20,465 nt of DNA from an uncultured Varibaculum sp. (GCA_947255165.1 CAMYFZ010000030.1:1-20465); one strand, 5' to 3'. Counted from the stretch's first letter, positions 1 to 7,526 are shown. Translations and numbers: made by a program. Notes: generated from the sequence alone by a model not told the origin.

Positions 1-34
1 AAGCAACATTACAGGCACTGTAGAACTCGAACGG

Positions 35-98
35 CAAGCAAGTTTACTTGCTTGTCAGTGAGGGCGAGGAAACGGCGCGTAATCCCGCCAGGGATTAC
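35..98. other. Two stem-loops at the left edge, possible 3' end of an upstream gene
   Basis: Two perfect inverted repeats sit close together: an 8-bp stem with a 4-base loop at 35-54 (arms CAAGCAAG and CTTGCTTG), and GTAATCCC-gcca-GGGATTAC at 79-98. The flanks of the second (CAGTGAG near 56-62, CTCATTG near 104-110) can also pair with one wobble. A modestly T-rich stretch follows. They may be the terminator region of a gene lying left of the window. No coding frame is convincing here. Confidence 0.35.
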
Positions 99-172
99 CG
101 GCACTCATTGTGGCTTTCTTCCATGAAATTTTCTTAGATCGGTAATCTTTTCTTCCATACAAGGCTCGGAGG

Positions 173-322
173 GCTGGGGCGGGAAAAGATGCGAGAGGGG
201 ACACGCTGCTAATCATTTCCCTTCGCATCGGATACGTTTTCTTTTATATAGATTCCATTCCGCCCTTGTTTTAATTCTTACAAGGCTCACCGGGGTCCCC
301 CGAGCGCTTTTCCCACCCCAGC
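173..322 (+). ncRNA. Family 1 structured repeat, copy A
   Basis: A 16-bp terminal stem (173-188 with 307-322, one C/A mismatch at 180/315) encloses a segment whose two ends are almost identical to copy B at 13173-13265. The 5' side is ATGCGAGAGGGG (189-200). The 3' side is a 26-nt block (281-306) beginning CAAGGCTCACCGGGG and ending CCCCCGAGCG, identical in both copies. Between them copy A carries about 60 nt more than copy B. An apical hairpin (CCTTGT 264-269 with ACAAGG 280-285) places the CAAGG of the conserved block in a 3' arm, as in copy B but with a different partner. It lies just upstream of the membrane-protein gene. The sequence shows a conserved fold; that it is a transcribed RNA is inference, and the strand is not settled. 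Confidence 0.5.
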
Positions 323-352
323 ACCCAGGGTTTGAGTGAGGATAATAAAACT

Positions 353-754
353 GTGTCTACAATCCCTACAGGGATTAATATTCACTTTATGTACTACAGG
401 CGAATACCCTTATTTTCTTCGCTGGCACTTGCCGGGCTGACCGGGGGGTTATGGCAGTACGCCTTGGAGTCCACCGCTCCCGCTCCCATGTGGGTGCCGG
501 CTAGCGTGCTAGTTATCGCATTCCTGATTGCAACTATCGGGATGGCCTGTGCGAGCAAAACTACCGGTTCCAAGGGCGCAAAAATTACTTACCTGACCGG
601 GACGATGCTGTTCCTTGCGGGATTCGCATCCTTTTATGTATTCTCCCAACCTACCACTATAAACATTTTTGGGTTTATAGCGGTTACTGCGGGTTTAATA
701 GCCGCAAATCTAGCCGCGGGTTACCTTTACCGGGACAATTCTCGGCAAAAGTAA
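353..754 (+). CDS. Small four-helix membrane protein of unknown function
   Basis: About 133 residues with four hydrophobic segments: IPLFSSLALAGL..., a second starting MWVPASVLVIAF, a third TYLTGTMLFLAGFASFYVF, and a fourth IFGFIAVTAGLIAANLAAGY. A short charged C-terminus (RDNSRQK) follows. I do not recognise the family. I chose GTG at 353 because GAGG (338-341) lies 11 nt upstream. An in-frame TTG at 332 would add seven residues but has only AGGG one base before it. The gene lies between family 1 copy A and the convergent DUF3052 gene, whose stop is 20 bp away. A 5-bp palindrome (769-781) in that gap includes the DUF3052 stop and is a weak shared terminator at best. It is probably a real gene because the hydrophobic pattern is regular. 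Confidence 0.65.
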   Translation: MSTIPTGINIHFMYYRRIPLFSSLALAGLTGGLWQYALESTAPAPMWVPASVLVIAFLIATIGMACASKTTGSKGAKITYLTGTMLFLAGFASFYVFSQPTTINIFGFIAVTAGLIAANLAAGYLYRDNSRQK

Positions 755-773
755 ATACTATGTTTTCCGCCGC

Positions 774-1202
774 TTAGCGGCCGCGAGTTACTACTTGGGT
801 TCCCGCCCATTGGGGGGAAACCACATCAGAGGTAGTGGGGTTCATCCCGACTGTTTTTGCGGCCTCTTCAATTATGCGGGGATCAACGGCACCCGGGTCG
901 GAGGCGATCGGGCTGAGCACCCAAATAAAGCCCCCTTCATCCATATTGCCCATCGCATCCATGAGCGCATCTGAGAGTTCATCGGCGCCACCGTCATCAT
1001 CGCGCCACCAAATCAGGGCGCCATCGGTCATCGCGGTGAAATCTTCATCTGCGAGATCGTCATCAATTTGATCCATTATGGTTTGGCGAAGATCTTCATC
1101 GACATCCTCGTCCCAACCAAATTCTTGAATGACTTGTTCTTTCTTAAACCCCATCTCCGATACGGATAGGGAACTTTCATGCCTTTCGCGTGTGGTTTCC
1201 AC
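774..1202 (-). CDS. DUF3052 family protein
   Basis: The protein has 142 residues and matches the actinobacterial DUF3052 family: an N-terminal GFKKEQVIQEFGWDEDVDED block, then LIWWRDDDG, then GFIWVLSPIASDPGAVDP and a C-terminal PQWAGTQVV. It is acidic, with no membrane segment or signal peptide, so it is expected to be cytoplasmic. The biochemical function of the family is not known to me. Such genes often sit beside aceE in Actinobacteria, as here, where it is divergent from aceE across about 300 bp. The start is GTG at 1202, with only a weak GAGAG ahead of it; ATG at 1154 would remove 16 residues but still keep the conserved block. The stop overlaps a small palindrome shared with the convergent membrane-protein gene. 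Confidence 0.88.
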   Translation of the reverse strand: METTRERHESSLSVSEMGFKKEQVIQEFGWDEDVDEDLRQTIMDQIDDDLADEDFTAMTDGALIWWRDDDGGADELSDALMDAMGNMDEGGFIWVLSPIASDPGAVDPRIIEEAAKTVGMNPTTSDVVSPQWAGTQVVTRGR

Positions 1203-1509
1203 GCTCTCTAAGTTACATGATTAAAGCAATAGGAGGAAACGCGTAGGCGCGCTTTGAGATAAACGCGCCCCGATTTACCTATTTTTCTGTTTCCTTGCGC
1301 TTTCCCGGTCGTTCCCTTCCCCTATTTTCTCTGCTAGAAGAAATTCGAGGCTGCTTCCAGGCGGGCAGAAAAACGTCCCTGGCATTATTTCCTGCATGCT
1401 TGCTGGCGGAGGGTGTTCATTGTTTTTCCGGGCAACACTAGCGAAAGCCACGGAAATAGATAACAATTAGGTGCGTATGGTTTTTTCTGTTGGAGGAGCA
1501 ACGAAATCT
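1203..1509. promoter_or_regulatory. Divergent promoter region between DUF3052 and aceE
   Basis: About 300 bp without a convincing gene. It contains an imperfect hairpin (GGCGCG 1246-1251 with CGCGCC 1264-1269, extended by TTT/AAA across a bulged C) that is followed on the plus strand by ATTTTT. AGGAGG at 1231-1236 is not followed by a start codon. The aceE ribosome-binding site GGAGGAG lies at 1492-1498. An open frame at 1275-1466 on the minus strand lacks a ribosome-binding site and protein-like character. Promoters for both flanking genes must lie here or nearby, but I cannot assign clear -35/-10 pairs. Confidence 0.4.
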
Positions 1510-4257
1510 ATGAGCGAACATAAGGCATCACTGGATTCTGTACACCAGTTAGCTAACGCCCTACCGGATCCTGATCCCCAAGAAACCCGCGAGTGGCTGG
1601 ATTCTTTGGATGATTTGATTAAAGAACGCGGTCCGGAGCGTACTCGCGATCTTTTGTTGCGGATGCTTTCAGCGGCTGGCGAGCAAAACGTGGCAGTACC
1701 TGCCAACTTGAACACCCCTTTCACTAATACGATTAAACCGCATGATGAACCGGCTTTCCCCGGCGATGAACGTATCGAGCGGGACTATCGCCGCTGGATG
1801 CGCTGGAATGCGGCGGTGCAGGTTACCCGTGCGCAACGTCAAGGGGTACACGTGGGGGGTCATATTTCTTCCTACGCCTCGATTTCTACCCTTTACGAGG
1901 TGGGCTTTAACCATTTCTTCCGGGGTAAGTCACACCCGGGCGGGGGCGACCATGTTTTCTTCCAAGGGCACGCCTCCCCCGGTATTTACGCCCGCGCCTT
2001 CTTAGAGGGGCGGCTCTCTGAGGAAGATATGGATGGTTTCCGCCAGGAACTATCGCAAGCGCCGCATGGGCTGCCTTCTTACCCGCACCCGCGGCATCTG
2101 CCGGAGTTTTGGGAATATCCCACGGTTTCGATGGGACTGGGACCGGCCGAGGCAATCACGCAAGCCTGGTTTGACACCTACTTAACTAACCGTGGCATCA
2201 AAGACTGCTCAGACCAGCACACTTGGGCGTTCCTGGGTGACGGCGAGATGGATGAACCGGAATCGCGGGGAATGCTGCAGCTGGCGGGGCAACAAAAGCT
2301 CGACAACCTTACCTTTGTGGTGAACTGCAACCTGCAGCGCCTGGATGGCCCGGTGCGCGGCAATGGGCAGATCATTCAGGAGCTAGAGGCATTTTTCCGA
2401 GGCGCCGGCTGGAACGTTATTAAAGTGATTTGGGGTCGCGGCTGGGATCGGTTATTGGCCAAGGATCACGACCATGCGCTGCTGAAAGTCATGACGGAGT
2501 GCCTGGATGGTGACTACCAGACATTCAAAGCTAATGATGGCGCTTACGTGCGCAAACACTTCTTTGGACGGGATCCGCGCACCGCGAAAATGGTGGAGGA
2601 TTGGACCGATGAGGAGATTTGGGATTTGCGGCGGGGCGGTCACGATTACCGCAAGGTTTACGCTGCTTATCACGCAGCCATGGAGCATAAGGGACAGCCG
2701 ACAGTCATTTTGGCGCACACTATTAAGGGATATGTGCTAGGAGAGACTTTCGCGGGACGCAACTCCACTCACCAGATGAAGAAGTTGAACCTGAAGGATT
2801 TGAAGGCGCTACGCGACCGGCTCCATATTCCGATTACGGATGAGGAACTGGAGAAAGATCCGCAGCTTCCGCCCTACTACCTACCTCCTAAAGATCATCC
2901 TTCGCTGCAATATCTGTTTGAGCGGCGGGAAAAGTTGGGAGGATTCCTTCCTTCTCGTCCTAAAGAACGCAATCAGATGCAGATTTCTTTGCCGGAGGAT
3001 TCCGTGTACGACGTCCTCAAAAGCGGATCCGGTAAGCAAAAGGTTGCTACCACTATGGCGCTGGTGCGCCTGATGAGAGAGTTCCTGAAAGACAAAGAGT
3101 TCGGCAAGCGGATTGTACCGATTGTGCCGGATGAGGCGCGTACTTTCGGGATGGACTCGATGTTCCCTTCGGCGAAGATCTATAACACCCTGGGCATGAA
3201 TTACACGGCGGTGGATAAAGATTTGATGCTGCATTATGCCGAGGGCAAGGATGGGCAGATTCTACACCCCGGCATTAATGAGGCGGGAGCGGCGGCTGCC
3301 TTGCAGGTGGCCGGCACCTCCTATATGTCTAACGGGGAACCGATGATCCCCTTCTACCTGTTCTATTCGATGTTTGGTTTCCAGAGGACGGGCGACCAGT
3401 TCTGGGCGGCTGGGGATCAGTTGGCGCGGGGCTTCGTGATTGGCGGAACCGCGGGGCGTACTACTCTGACCGGTGAAGGTCTGCAGCACGCTGATGGGCA
3501 CTCCCCGATCATTGCCGCCACTAACCCGGCGTTCGTACAATACGATCCGGCCTATGCCTACGAGCTGCGGCATATTATTCGTGATGGGCTGCAGCGGATG
3601 TATGGGGATGGTTCCGATGGGCGCGACCAGAACGTTATGTACTATTTGACGGTTTATAACGAGGGGATTCACCAGCCAGCAGAACCCGAAGGGGTCGACG
3701 TTGAGGGAATCTTGCGCGGCATGTATGCCTTGACCGGTCACTATGAAAATGGCGGACCGAAAGTGGAGCTGCTGGCCTCGGGGATTTCGGTTCCTTGGGC
3801 GCTGCAGGCACAAAAACTCTTGATGCAAGATTGGGGGGTTGACGCCGCGGTCTGGTCGGTTACCAGCTGGCATGAGCTGCGCCGGGACGGGATGGAATGC
3901 GATCGCCACAACCTGATTCATGCGGATGAGGAATACCGCCTGCCATACGTGACCCAGCGGCTACGTAACGCGACGGGTCCGGTGATTGCTACCTCGGATT
4001 ATGACCATCTGGTTCCCGATATGATCCGCCCCTGGGTGCCGGGACGCTATAAGGTGCTGGGCGCTTCGGATTTCGGATATTCCGATACCCGCGCCGCCGC
4101 ACGCCGCCACTTCTTGATCGATGCGGAATCCCTGGTGGTTCAGGCCTTGGAGGCTTTGAATGAGAATGGGATTTTGCAGGATCGCTCGGTGGTTACCCAG
4201 GCACGCGATCGCTATGACTTGCTGAATCCGAACGCCGGTTCTTCTGGCGAACAGTAA
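1510..4257 (+). CDS. aceE: Pyruvate dehydrogenase E1 component, homodimeric type
   Basis: This 915-residue protein is the thiamine-diphosphate-dependent E1 that decarboxylates pyruvate and acetylates the lipoyl groups of E2. The length fits the homodimeric alpha2 class (about 890-930 residues). The N-terminal E2-binding region precedes [17 protein letters not shown]. The TPP motif runs from GDGEMDEPE (Gly243-Asp244-Gly245) to Asn-Cys-Asn at 272-274, followed by [12 protein letters not shown]. The pyrimidine and C-terminal domains are complete, through SDFGYSDTR near the end. I prefer ATG 1510 over GTG 1471 because GGAGGAG (1492-1498) is correctly spaced for it and the first 13 residues of the longer version match nothing in the family. 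No E2 or lipoyl-synthesis genes are in the window. A strong terminator follows. Confidence 0.97.
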   Translation: MSEHKASLDSVHQLANALPDPDPQETREWLDSLDDLIKERGPERTRDLLLRMLSAAGEQNVAVPANLNTPFTNTIKPHDEPAFPGDERIERDYRRWMRWNAAVQVTRAQRQGVHVGGHISSYASISTLYEVGFNHFFRGKSHPGGGDHVFFQGHASPGIYARAFLEGRLSEEDMDGFRQELSQAPHGLPSYPHPRHLPEFWEYPTVSMGLGPAEAITQAWFDTYLTNRGIKDCSDQHTWAFLGDGEMDEPESRGMLQLAGQQKLDNLTFVVNCNLQRLDGPVRGNGQIIQELEAFFRGAGWNVIKVIWGRGWDRLLAKDHDHALLKVMTECLDGDYQTFKANDGAYVRKHFFGRDPRTAKMVEDWTDEEIWDLRRGGHDYRKVYAAYHAAMEHKGQPTVILAHTIKGYVLGETFAGRNSTHQMKKLNLKDLKALRDRLHIPITDEELEKDPQLPPYYLPPKDHPSLQYLFERREKLGGFLPSRPKERNQMQISLPEDSVYDVLKSGSGKQKVATTMALVRLMREFLKDKEFGKRIVPIVPDEARTFGMDSMFPSAKIYNTLGMNYTAVDKDLMLHYAEGKDGQILHPGINEAGAAAALQVAGTSYMSNGEPMIPFYLFYSMFGFQRTGDQFWAAGDQLARGFVIGGTAGRTTLTGEGLQHADGHSPIIAATNPAFVQYDPAYAYELRHIIRDGLQRMYGDGSDGRDQNVMYYLTVYNEGIHQPAEPEGVDVEGILRGMYALTGHYENGGPKVELLASGISVPWALQAQKLLMQDWGVDAAVWSVTSWHELRRDGMECDRHNLIHADEEYRLPYVTQRLRNATGPVIATSDYDHLVPDMIRPWVPGRYKVLGASDFGYSDTRAAARRHFLIDAESLVVQALEALNENGILQDRSVVTQARDRYDLLNPNAGSSGEQ

Positions 4258-4280
4258 TCGCTGATAGTACTAGCATCAGA

Positions 4281-4317
4281 GGGGCGCCCACCGCTTGGTG
4301 GGCGCCCCCCTGCTTTT
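4281..4317 (+). terminator. Rho-independent terminator of aceE
   Basis: A perfect 12-bp GC-rich stem (GGGGCGCCCACC 4281-4292 with GGTGGGCGCCCC 4297-4308, loop GCTT) is followed by CCTGCTTTTT. It starts 24 bp after the aceE stop. Confidence 0.93.
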
Positions 4318-4382
4318 TACAATTTTGCAGACACGGATCCCCCAGCTTTCGCGGGATTTCCCTATAGTTACCGTTGCTACAA

Positions 4383-4649
4383 CTACCGATAAAATTCTTT
4401 GCGATGTCCAATCGCCAAGTCTTGAATATAGAAACAGTCATCCTCAATTTCACAGATGAGGCGGTAGTTTCCGATGCGGTAACGCCACTGCCCCGCATGA
4501 TTCCCGCGCAGCGATTTTCCGTGGCTGCGGGGATCAGGAGTTCCCACCAGGTTTTTATCAATCCAGTTACTAATCATGCGCTGGGTGTAGCGATCGAGTT
4601 TACGAAACTGTCTTTTAAATCTGGCGGTTACCCGAAACTGGTATTTCAA
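4383..4649 (-). CDS. RelE/YafQ-family mRNA interferase toxin
   Basis: An 88-residue basic protein of the ParE/RelE superfamily. It shows the usual order: an N-terminal strand, FKRQFRKLDRYTQR helix, DPRSHGKSLRGNHAGQWRYRIGNYRLICEI core strands, and C-terminal IGHRKEFYR. RelE-like toxins cleave mRNA at the ribosome; the KSLRG...WRYRIGNYR core and the terminal His-Arg-Lys-Glu-Phe-Tyr fit that type. The start codon is TTG at 4649, overlapping the antitoxin stop by four bases (TTGA), so its translation is probably coupled to the antitoxin. The protein looks intact. It could belong to the RelE, YoeB or YafQ branch; I cannot separate these by eye. Confidence 0.85.
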   Translation of the reverse strand: MKYQFRVTARFKRQFRKLDRYTQRMISNWIDKNLVGTPDPRSHGKSLRGNHAGQWRYRIGNYRLICEIEDDCFYIQDLAIGHRKEFYR

Positions 4650-4867
4650 AGGTCAAGTTCTTTCTTGAACTCATCCCAGGAGTAGGATTTCTTTCCGTCC
4701 TCCACCCAATCGCGGTGAGCCTCATCGGCTACTGCCAAGTCGAACTCGTCTTCGATCTTTTCAAAAAGTGCCTGCCGAAAGGCTTCTGCCAAGGTAACGG
4801 AATGCAGGTTCGCATAGCTGGTGGCTAGTGCTTTTTCTTCTGCACTCATCCGGATAGAAAACGCCAT
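4646..4867 (-). CDS. Ribbon-helix-helix antitoxin (RelB-like)
   Basis: A 73-residue antitoxin partner of the RelE-type toxin. The N-terminus MAFSIRMSAEEKALATSYAN has the pattern of a ribbon-helix-helix DNA-binding strand and helix. A helix FRQALFEKIEDEFDL follows, and the tail (SYSWDEFKKELDL) is acidic and aromatic, as expected for a toxin-neutralising segment. ATG 4867 is the start because AGGAGGGG precedes it at ideal distance; the frame continues upstream to 4993, but that extension runs through the operator and is not protein-like. The gene overlaps the toxin by four bases. Autoregulation through the palindrome at 4885-4903 is inferred from its position. Confidence 0.85.
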   Translation of the reverse strand: MAFSIRMSAEEKALATSYANLHSVTLAEAFRQALFEKIEDEFDLAVADEAHRDWVEDGKKSYSWDEFKKELDL

Positions 4868-4884
4868 CTTTTCCCCTCCTCCGT

Positions 4885-4921
4885 TGTAGTACAAGGTACT
4901 ACACACCCGAGAGGTGGTCAA
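4885..4921 (-). promoter_or_regulatory. Operator and promoter of the toxin/antitoxin operon
   Basis: A perfect 8-3-8 palindrome, TGTAGTAC-aag-GTACTACA, occupies 4885-4903, 17 bp upstream of the antitoxin start. A -35-like TTGACC (minus strand, 4916-4921) lies upstream of it, so a repressor bound to the palindrome would cover the -10 region. This is the usual arrangement for autoregulated ribbon-helix-helix antitoxins. The binding protein is inferred. Confidence 0.6.
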
Positions 4922-5050
4922 TAGCTTTAGAGCCATTTTAGTTTTCCCTGCCGCCGGAATAACTGCCGGACTGGTTAGCAGTGGCAGCTGCACGCTCCCA
5001 AGATATTTATTGCGATAAGTAGATGCTGGGAGGTGTGGGAGAATGGCCCT

Positions 5051-5368
5051 ATGGAAAAAGCTAAAGTTTCCGCCCAGACAGTGAAGCGGGTTTCGCAGAT
5101 GGAGTCGGCGCTGGTGCGCCTAAATGACGCGATTGCAACTGTTGAGGGCGCGCTGGATACCTATGAGCAAATGTGGGACGATTACCGCGCTTTGGATAGC
5201 TACTATTCCGGAAAAGCCTGGTGGGAGGATTTAGAGGCAGACAACCGGGGGCTTTTACCAGAGGATTTGCCTCGCGGAGTCCTTTCCGAGGACGCACTCT
5301 ATGACGCCCTCGGCGACGCCGAAGCCCTTCGCCAGCGCCTACAAGAACTCTCCCAAGCCGCGAAGTAA
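5051..5368 (+). CDS. DUF4298 domain protein
   Basis: A 105-residue acidic protein matching the DUF4298 pattern: a long N-terminal coiled-coil helix (VKRVSQMESALVRLNDAI...), then YYSGKAWWEDLEADNRG, then LPEDLPRGVLSEDALYDALGD and a final helix. The family has no known function to my knowledge. It lacks a signal peptide and membrane segments. ATG 5051 is chosen because GGGAG (5037-5041) is nine bases upstream; an in-frame GTG at 5033 would add six residues. The gene is divergent from the toxin/antitoxin operon. Its transcript would run into the stem-loop-rich stretch after 5400. Confidence 0.85.
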   Translation: MEKAKVSAQTVKRVSQMESALVRLNDAIATVEGALDTYEQMWDDYRALDSYYSGKAWWEDLEADNRGLLPEDLPRGVLSEDALYDALGDAEALRQRLQELSQAAK

Positions 5369-5417
5369 AACACACGTCACTAACCCGAAAAGGATATTGA
5401 ACGCTTTATCCTGCTTT

Positions 5418-5474
5418 AGTTGCACATATGCAACTCAGATAGTTTTGCTGCGTTTACGTAACTGCGCTGCAAAA
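5418..5474. other. Tandem stem-loops after the DUF4298 gene
   Basis: AGTTGCA-cata-TGCAACT at 5418-5435 is a perfect 7-bp hairpin. A second stem pairs 5443-5453 with 5464-5474 (TTTTGC, a T/T mismatch, then GCG with CGC and a wobble). Together with the inverted repeat at 5480-5531 they form three consecutive structures within 115 nt. They could be the 3' end of the DUF4298 transcript or a small RNA. Confidence 0.4.
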
Positions 5475-5531
5475 AACATCAGGCATAGGTTTATTGTCAA
5501 GAGCAGTGAATAACGTTTCCGGCTATGCCTG
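5471..5531 (-). terminator. Candidate minus-strand terminator with a large loop
   Basis: A perfect 9-bp inverted repeat (CAGGCATAG 5480-5488, CTATGCCTG 5523-5531) encloses 34 nt. Read on the minus strand it is followed by ATG and then six T (5476-5471). It lies downstream of the broken secreted-peptide gene at 5679-5809 and would terminate that transcript. The 34-nt loop is larger than usual. Confidence 0.4.
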
Positions 5532-5678
5532 TTAGCTTAAACGAATTCCAACCCTGTTCAAGATCGCTTCTGCCGAAAGGATTATTCTCAAACCCAGAAA
5601 AAGAAACTCCCGTTTACGACAATGCCCATGGCGCTGACTAGCCGGGTGTGGGAAAAACTCCATCTCCCGGGCAAAAAG

Positions 5679-5809
5679 TTACTGCCACGTCTCCACTACC
5701 GGGTAGAGCTTTGGACTTTCATCGCCTAGACTCTGTGAAACACCTCCACTCAAAGTCAGGCTAGTGATCACCAGGAGCACAAAATATTTTTAAGTAAATT
5801 TTTCACCAT
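5679..5809 (-). pseudogene. Frameshifted small secreted protein
   Basis: ATG at 5809 is preceded by GGAGGTG (5817-5823) at seven bases. The frame begins MVKNLLK and would stop after 13 codons. A run of five A (minus strand, 5791-5787) follows; one extra A would join it to a frame reading KKYFVLLVITSLTLSGG, a classic signal-peptide core, then VSQSLGDESPKLYPVVETWQ and TAA at 5679. The joined product would have 43 residues: basic n-region, hydrophobic h-region, and a possible cleavage near VSQ-S. Another frame continues past the stop with tryptophan- and phenylalanine-rich codons, so the original protein may have been longer. It could be a pseudogene, a slippage-controlled gene or a sequencing error in the homopolymer. 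Confidence 0.5.
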
Positions 5810-6219
5810 TTGAAAACACCTCCCTTGTATTGCTCGGGTTCCACCTACTGCTATGCGTATTTAAGGGATTCGCTGTACCCAATAAAACGAACACTCCAGG
5901 TAAAAGGTGTTTCTGGTGGCAAATGTTCCGCCTAGTTACAAAGCGCCTCTTCTTTTCCAGCTCCTCCAGCGCGCTAAAAGATGCATGCAACACTGGCGGG
6001 GAGCGGGTAACTCCGACCTCGCAAGTAGTAGTAAGTTCGTCCCTATTGTGAGAAACGAAAAAATCATCAACCAACCTGGACTCAAGATCGTTCACAAGAT
6101 TTTGATTTTCTTCCATACTCCCTATGTAGGGCGCAAGAGCAGAAACCCAGGTGAAAGCTATATTCCCACTGTGTAGTATTGGAAGTTTTCAAAAAAGAAG
6201 ATTTTGTTAAGATTTCTGT

Positions 6220-6618
6220 GTGTGCAAGCAAAATTGGGATGATGGCCTCCCAAACGGGGACTACCAGATACCGCCCAGGACAAGGTGCGAGAAGTACCCA
6301 ATCAGCGACATTGTGCCTTGCGATATAGAATACTTACGAATTCAGGGGAATCGTTGGACACAGACCGGGAGACTGACTGAGTTTGTTTTTGTGCTCCAGG
6401 TCAGAAACGAAAACACTGGTAGGTGGCAAACGCACCTTTCGATAGACTGCACCCACTCCAACGCCCATATCCATTACTACAAAGATGGGGAACGTGATGG
6501 CCACCCGCGCGAAACGATTAAGGTACTTAACCGGGCAAGGGATGTTCAGGACGCATTGGGAATGGCTATACTAAGAATCAGGCAAGAAATTAACAAACTG
6601 GTGGAGGTGCGAAAGTGA
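6220..6618 (+). CDS. Hypothetical protein with a HIHYY motif, first of an overlapping pair
   Basis: A 132-residue protein starting with GTG at 6220; an in-frame stop shortly upstream rules out a longer version, and the ribosome-binding site is weak. It has a predicted beta-rich middle (LTEFVFVLQVRNENTGRWQ), then SIDCTHSNAHIHYYKDGERD, and a C-terminal helix DVQDALGMAILRIRQEINKL. The aspartate/histidine segment followed by a C-terminal helix reminds me of small TumE-like proteins of toxin-antitoxin pairs, but this is a loose resemblance and I do not assign the family. It overlaps the next gene by four bases (GTGA), so the two are translated together. There are no membrane segments. Confidence 0.7.
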   Translation: MCKQNWDDGLPNGDYQIPPRTRCEKYPISDIVPCDIEYLRIQGNRWTQTGRLTEFVFVLQVRNENTGRWQTHLSIDCTHSNAHIHYYKDGERDGHPRETIKVLNRARDVQDALGMAILRIRQEINKLVEVRK

Positions 6619-7004
6619 ACAAGGAATTGGCAGACTTTGAGAACGAAGTCCTCTACAACGTCATGCTTGGAACTACCACCCCTAAAGTTATAGATTCTAG
6701 GGGTCACACCCCGCTTATCGCCTGCCTGGAAAGCGAAACTGTAGGCACCCTGCTAGCTAGAATCGAAAGAGCCGGAGGATGCGGGACCGTATATGCCCTA
6801 TCCGAAACCGGCGAGGTCAGCGTAGTAGCCGTGCAAGACAAAGACCCGCAAGCACCCAGTCCCACCGATCTAGCAGCCGACACCCTAAGCGAAAACTCCC
6901 CTATCGGATTATTTATCGAATACATTTCTACCCAAGAAGACGGGGTGTATCTCACCGGCGCAAAAATGCGTTCCTACGGCACTGCCGAACTGACCAAGGT
7001 TTAA
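6615..7004 (+). CDS. Hypothetical protein, second of an overlapping pair
   Basis: A 129-residue acidic protein of unknown family. GTG 6615 is the start, with a strong GGAGG (6603-6607) seven bases upstream inside the preceding gene, whose TGA it overlaps. The protein contains GHTPLIACLESETVGTLLARI, a Gly-Gly-Cys-Gly turn, TVYALSETGEVSVVAV strands, and LIEYISTQEDGVYLTGAK near the end. No signal peptide or membrane segment is visible. Its partner and tight coupling suggest a two-component accessory module, but no function can be assigned. Its TAA overlaps the TAA of the convergent broken gene in the four-base palindrome TTAA (7001-7004). Confidence 0.75.
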   Translation: MNKELADFENEVLYNVMLGTTTPKVIDSRGHTPLIACLESETVGTLLARIERAGGCGTVYALSETGEVSVVAVQDKDPQAPSPTDLAADTLSENSPIGLFIEYISTQEDGVYLTGAKMRSYGTAELTKV

Positions 7005-7526
7005 TTCCCGCAATTCCAGCTACCGCTGACCGATCCATCAGCAGTCAAAGTGGCTGCAAACGAGCCGTTCCAAGGAAGACTCAGGCTCGATCCGCCACGT
7101 TTGCCGCCCAAAGATATGGAGGCATTCTGCCCAGAGGCGTAAATTGTTAGCGTGCCGTTGCAGGCCCCGGTAAGAGTGGTGCTTGCCCGCCTGCTTGCCG
7201 GGGCAGGTGCCGGGCGAACGGGCGCTACTGGACGCTCAGTAACCGTTTTTGTTGGCACCGGGGCAGGGCGCATCGGAGGCGCTGGCGGAGGCGGCAGCTG
7301 GCTACTTTCAGGCGCAGAAGGCGTATTTTATACGCTAGGAGCCTCAATGCTTAGGCTAGCAGTAATCGTTGCCGTCTTCGTTACCGGGACGGGAGGTGTT
7401 CCTTTTTCTTAATATCATTTAGAGCCAAAGAAGAAAGCACCCCTCCAGGACAAGACCTACCACTAGCACACACGATATAAACGTAGGCGATAGTAATAGG
7501 TACTTGAGAGTGCCCTAGGGGCTCAA
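7001..7526 (-). pseudogene. Decayed proline-rich membrane-anchored surface protein
   Basis: An N-terminal trace begins at TTG 7526 after GGAGGAGG (7528-7535). It is broken by TAG at the fourth codon and continues in the same frame through a hydrophobic anchor (LKYLLLSPTFISCVLVVGL and on) to TAA at 7419. One frame away, VPVTKTATITASLSIEAPSV leads to an in-frame TAA (7328-7330). The frame then stays open as a proline-rich linker (QLPPPPAPPMRPAPVPTKTV and PVAPVRPAPAPASRR) and a C-terminal domain with two cysteines (LTGACNGTLTIYASGQN ... GSVSGSWNCGN). The open part alone has its first ATG at 7273 (90 codons), without a good ribosome-binding site. An original anchor-linker-domain protein fits best. 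The continuous proline-rich reading across the stop is direct; the anchor assignment is inference. Confidence 0.5.

Larger units (their letters stand above)
5369..6219. other. About 850 bp with no intact gene: stem-loops and a broken secreted-peptide gene
   Basis: This long stretch is more AT-rich than its surroundings and holds no convincing intact reading frame. It contains three consecutive stem-loops (5418-5531), the frameshifted secreted-peptide gene at 5679-5809 on the minus strand, and the presumed promoter region of the plus-strand gene pair starting at 6220. Several open frames of 70-108 codons between 5790 and 6176 overlap one another on both strands and lack well-placed ribosome-binding sites. 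The region looks like eroded accessory DNA. Confidence 0.5.

Noticed and set aside
1275..1466. 63-codon minus-strand open frame between DUF3052 and aceE
   Set aside because: It has no ribosome-binding site and no protein-like character, and it occupies the divergent promoter region.
5790..6116. 108-codon minus-strand open frame (MEENQNLVNDLES...)
   Set aside because: The only nearby GGGAG is one base from the ATG, the amino-acid make-up is uneven, and other open frames overlap it. Its 3' end covers the good ribosome-binding site of the frameshifted secreted peptide.
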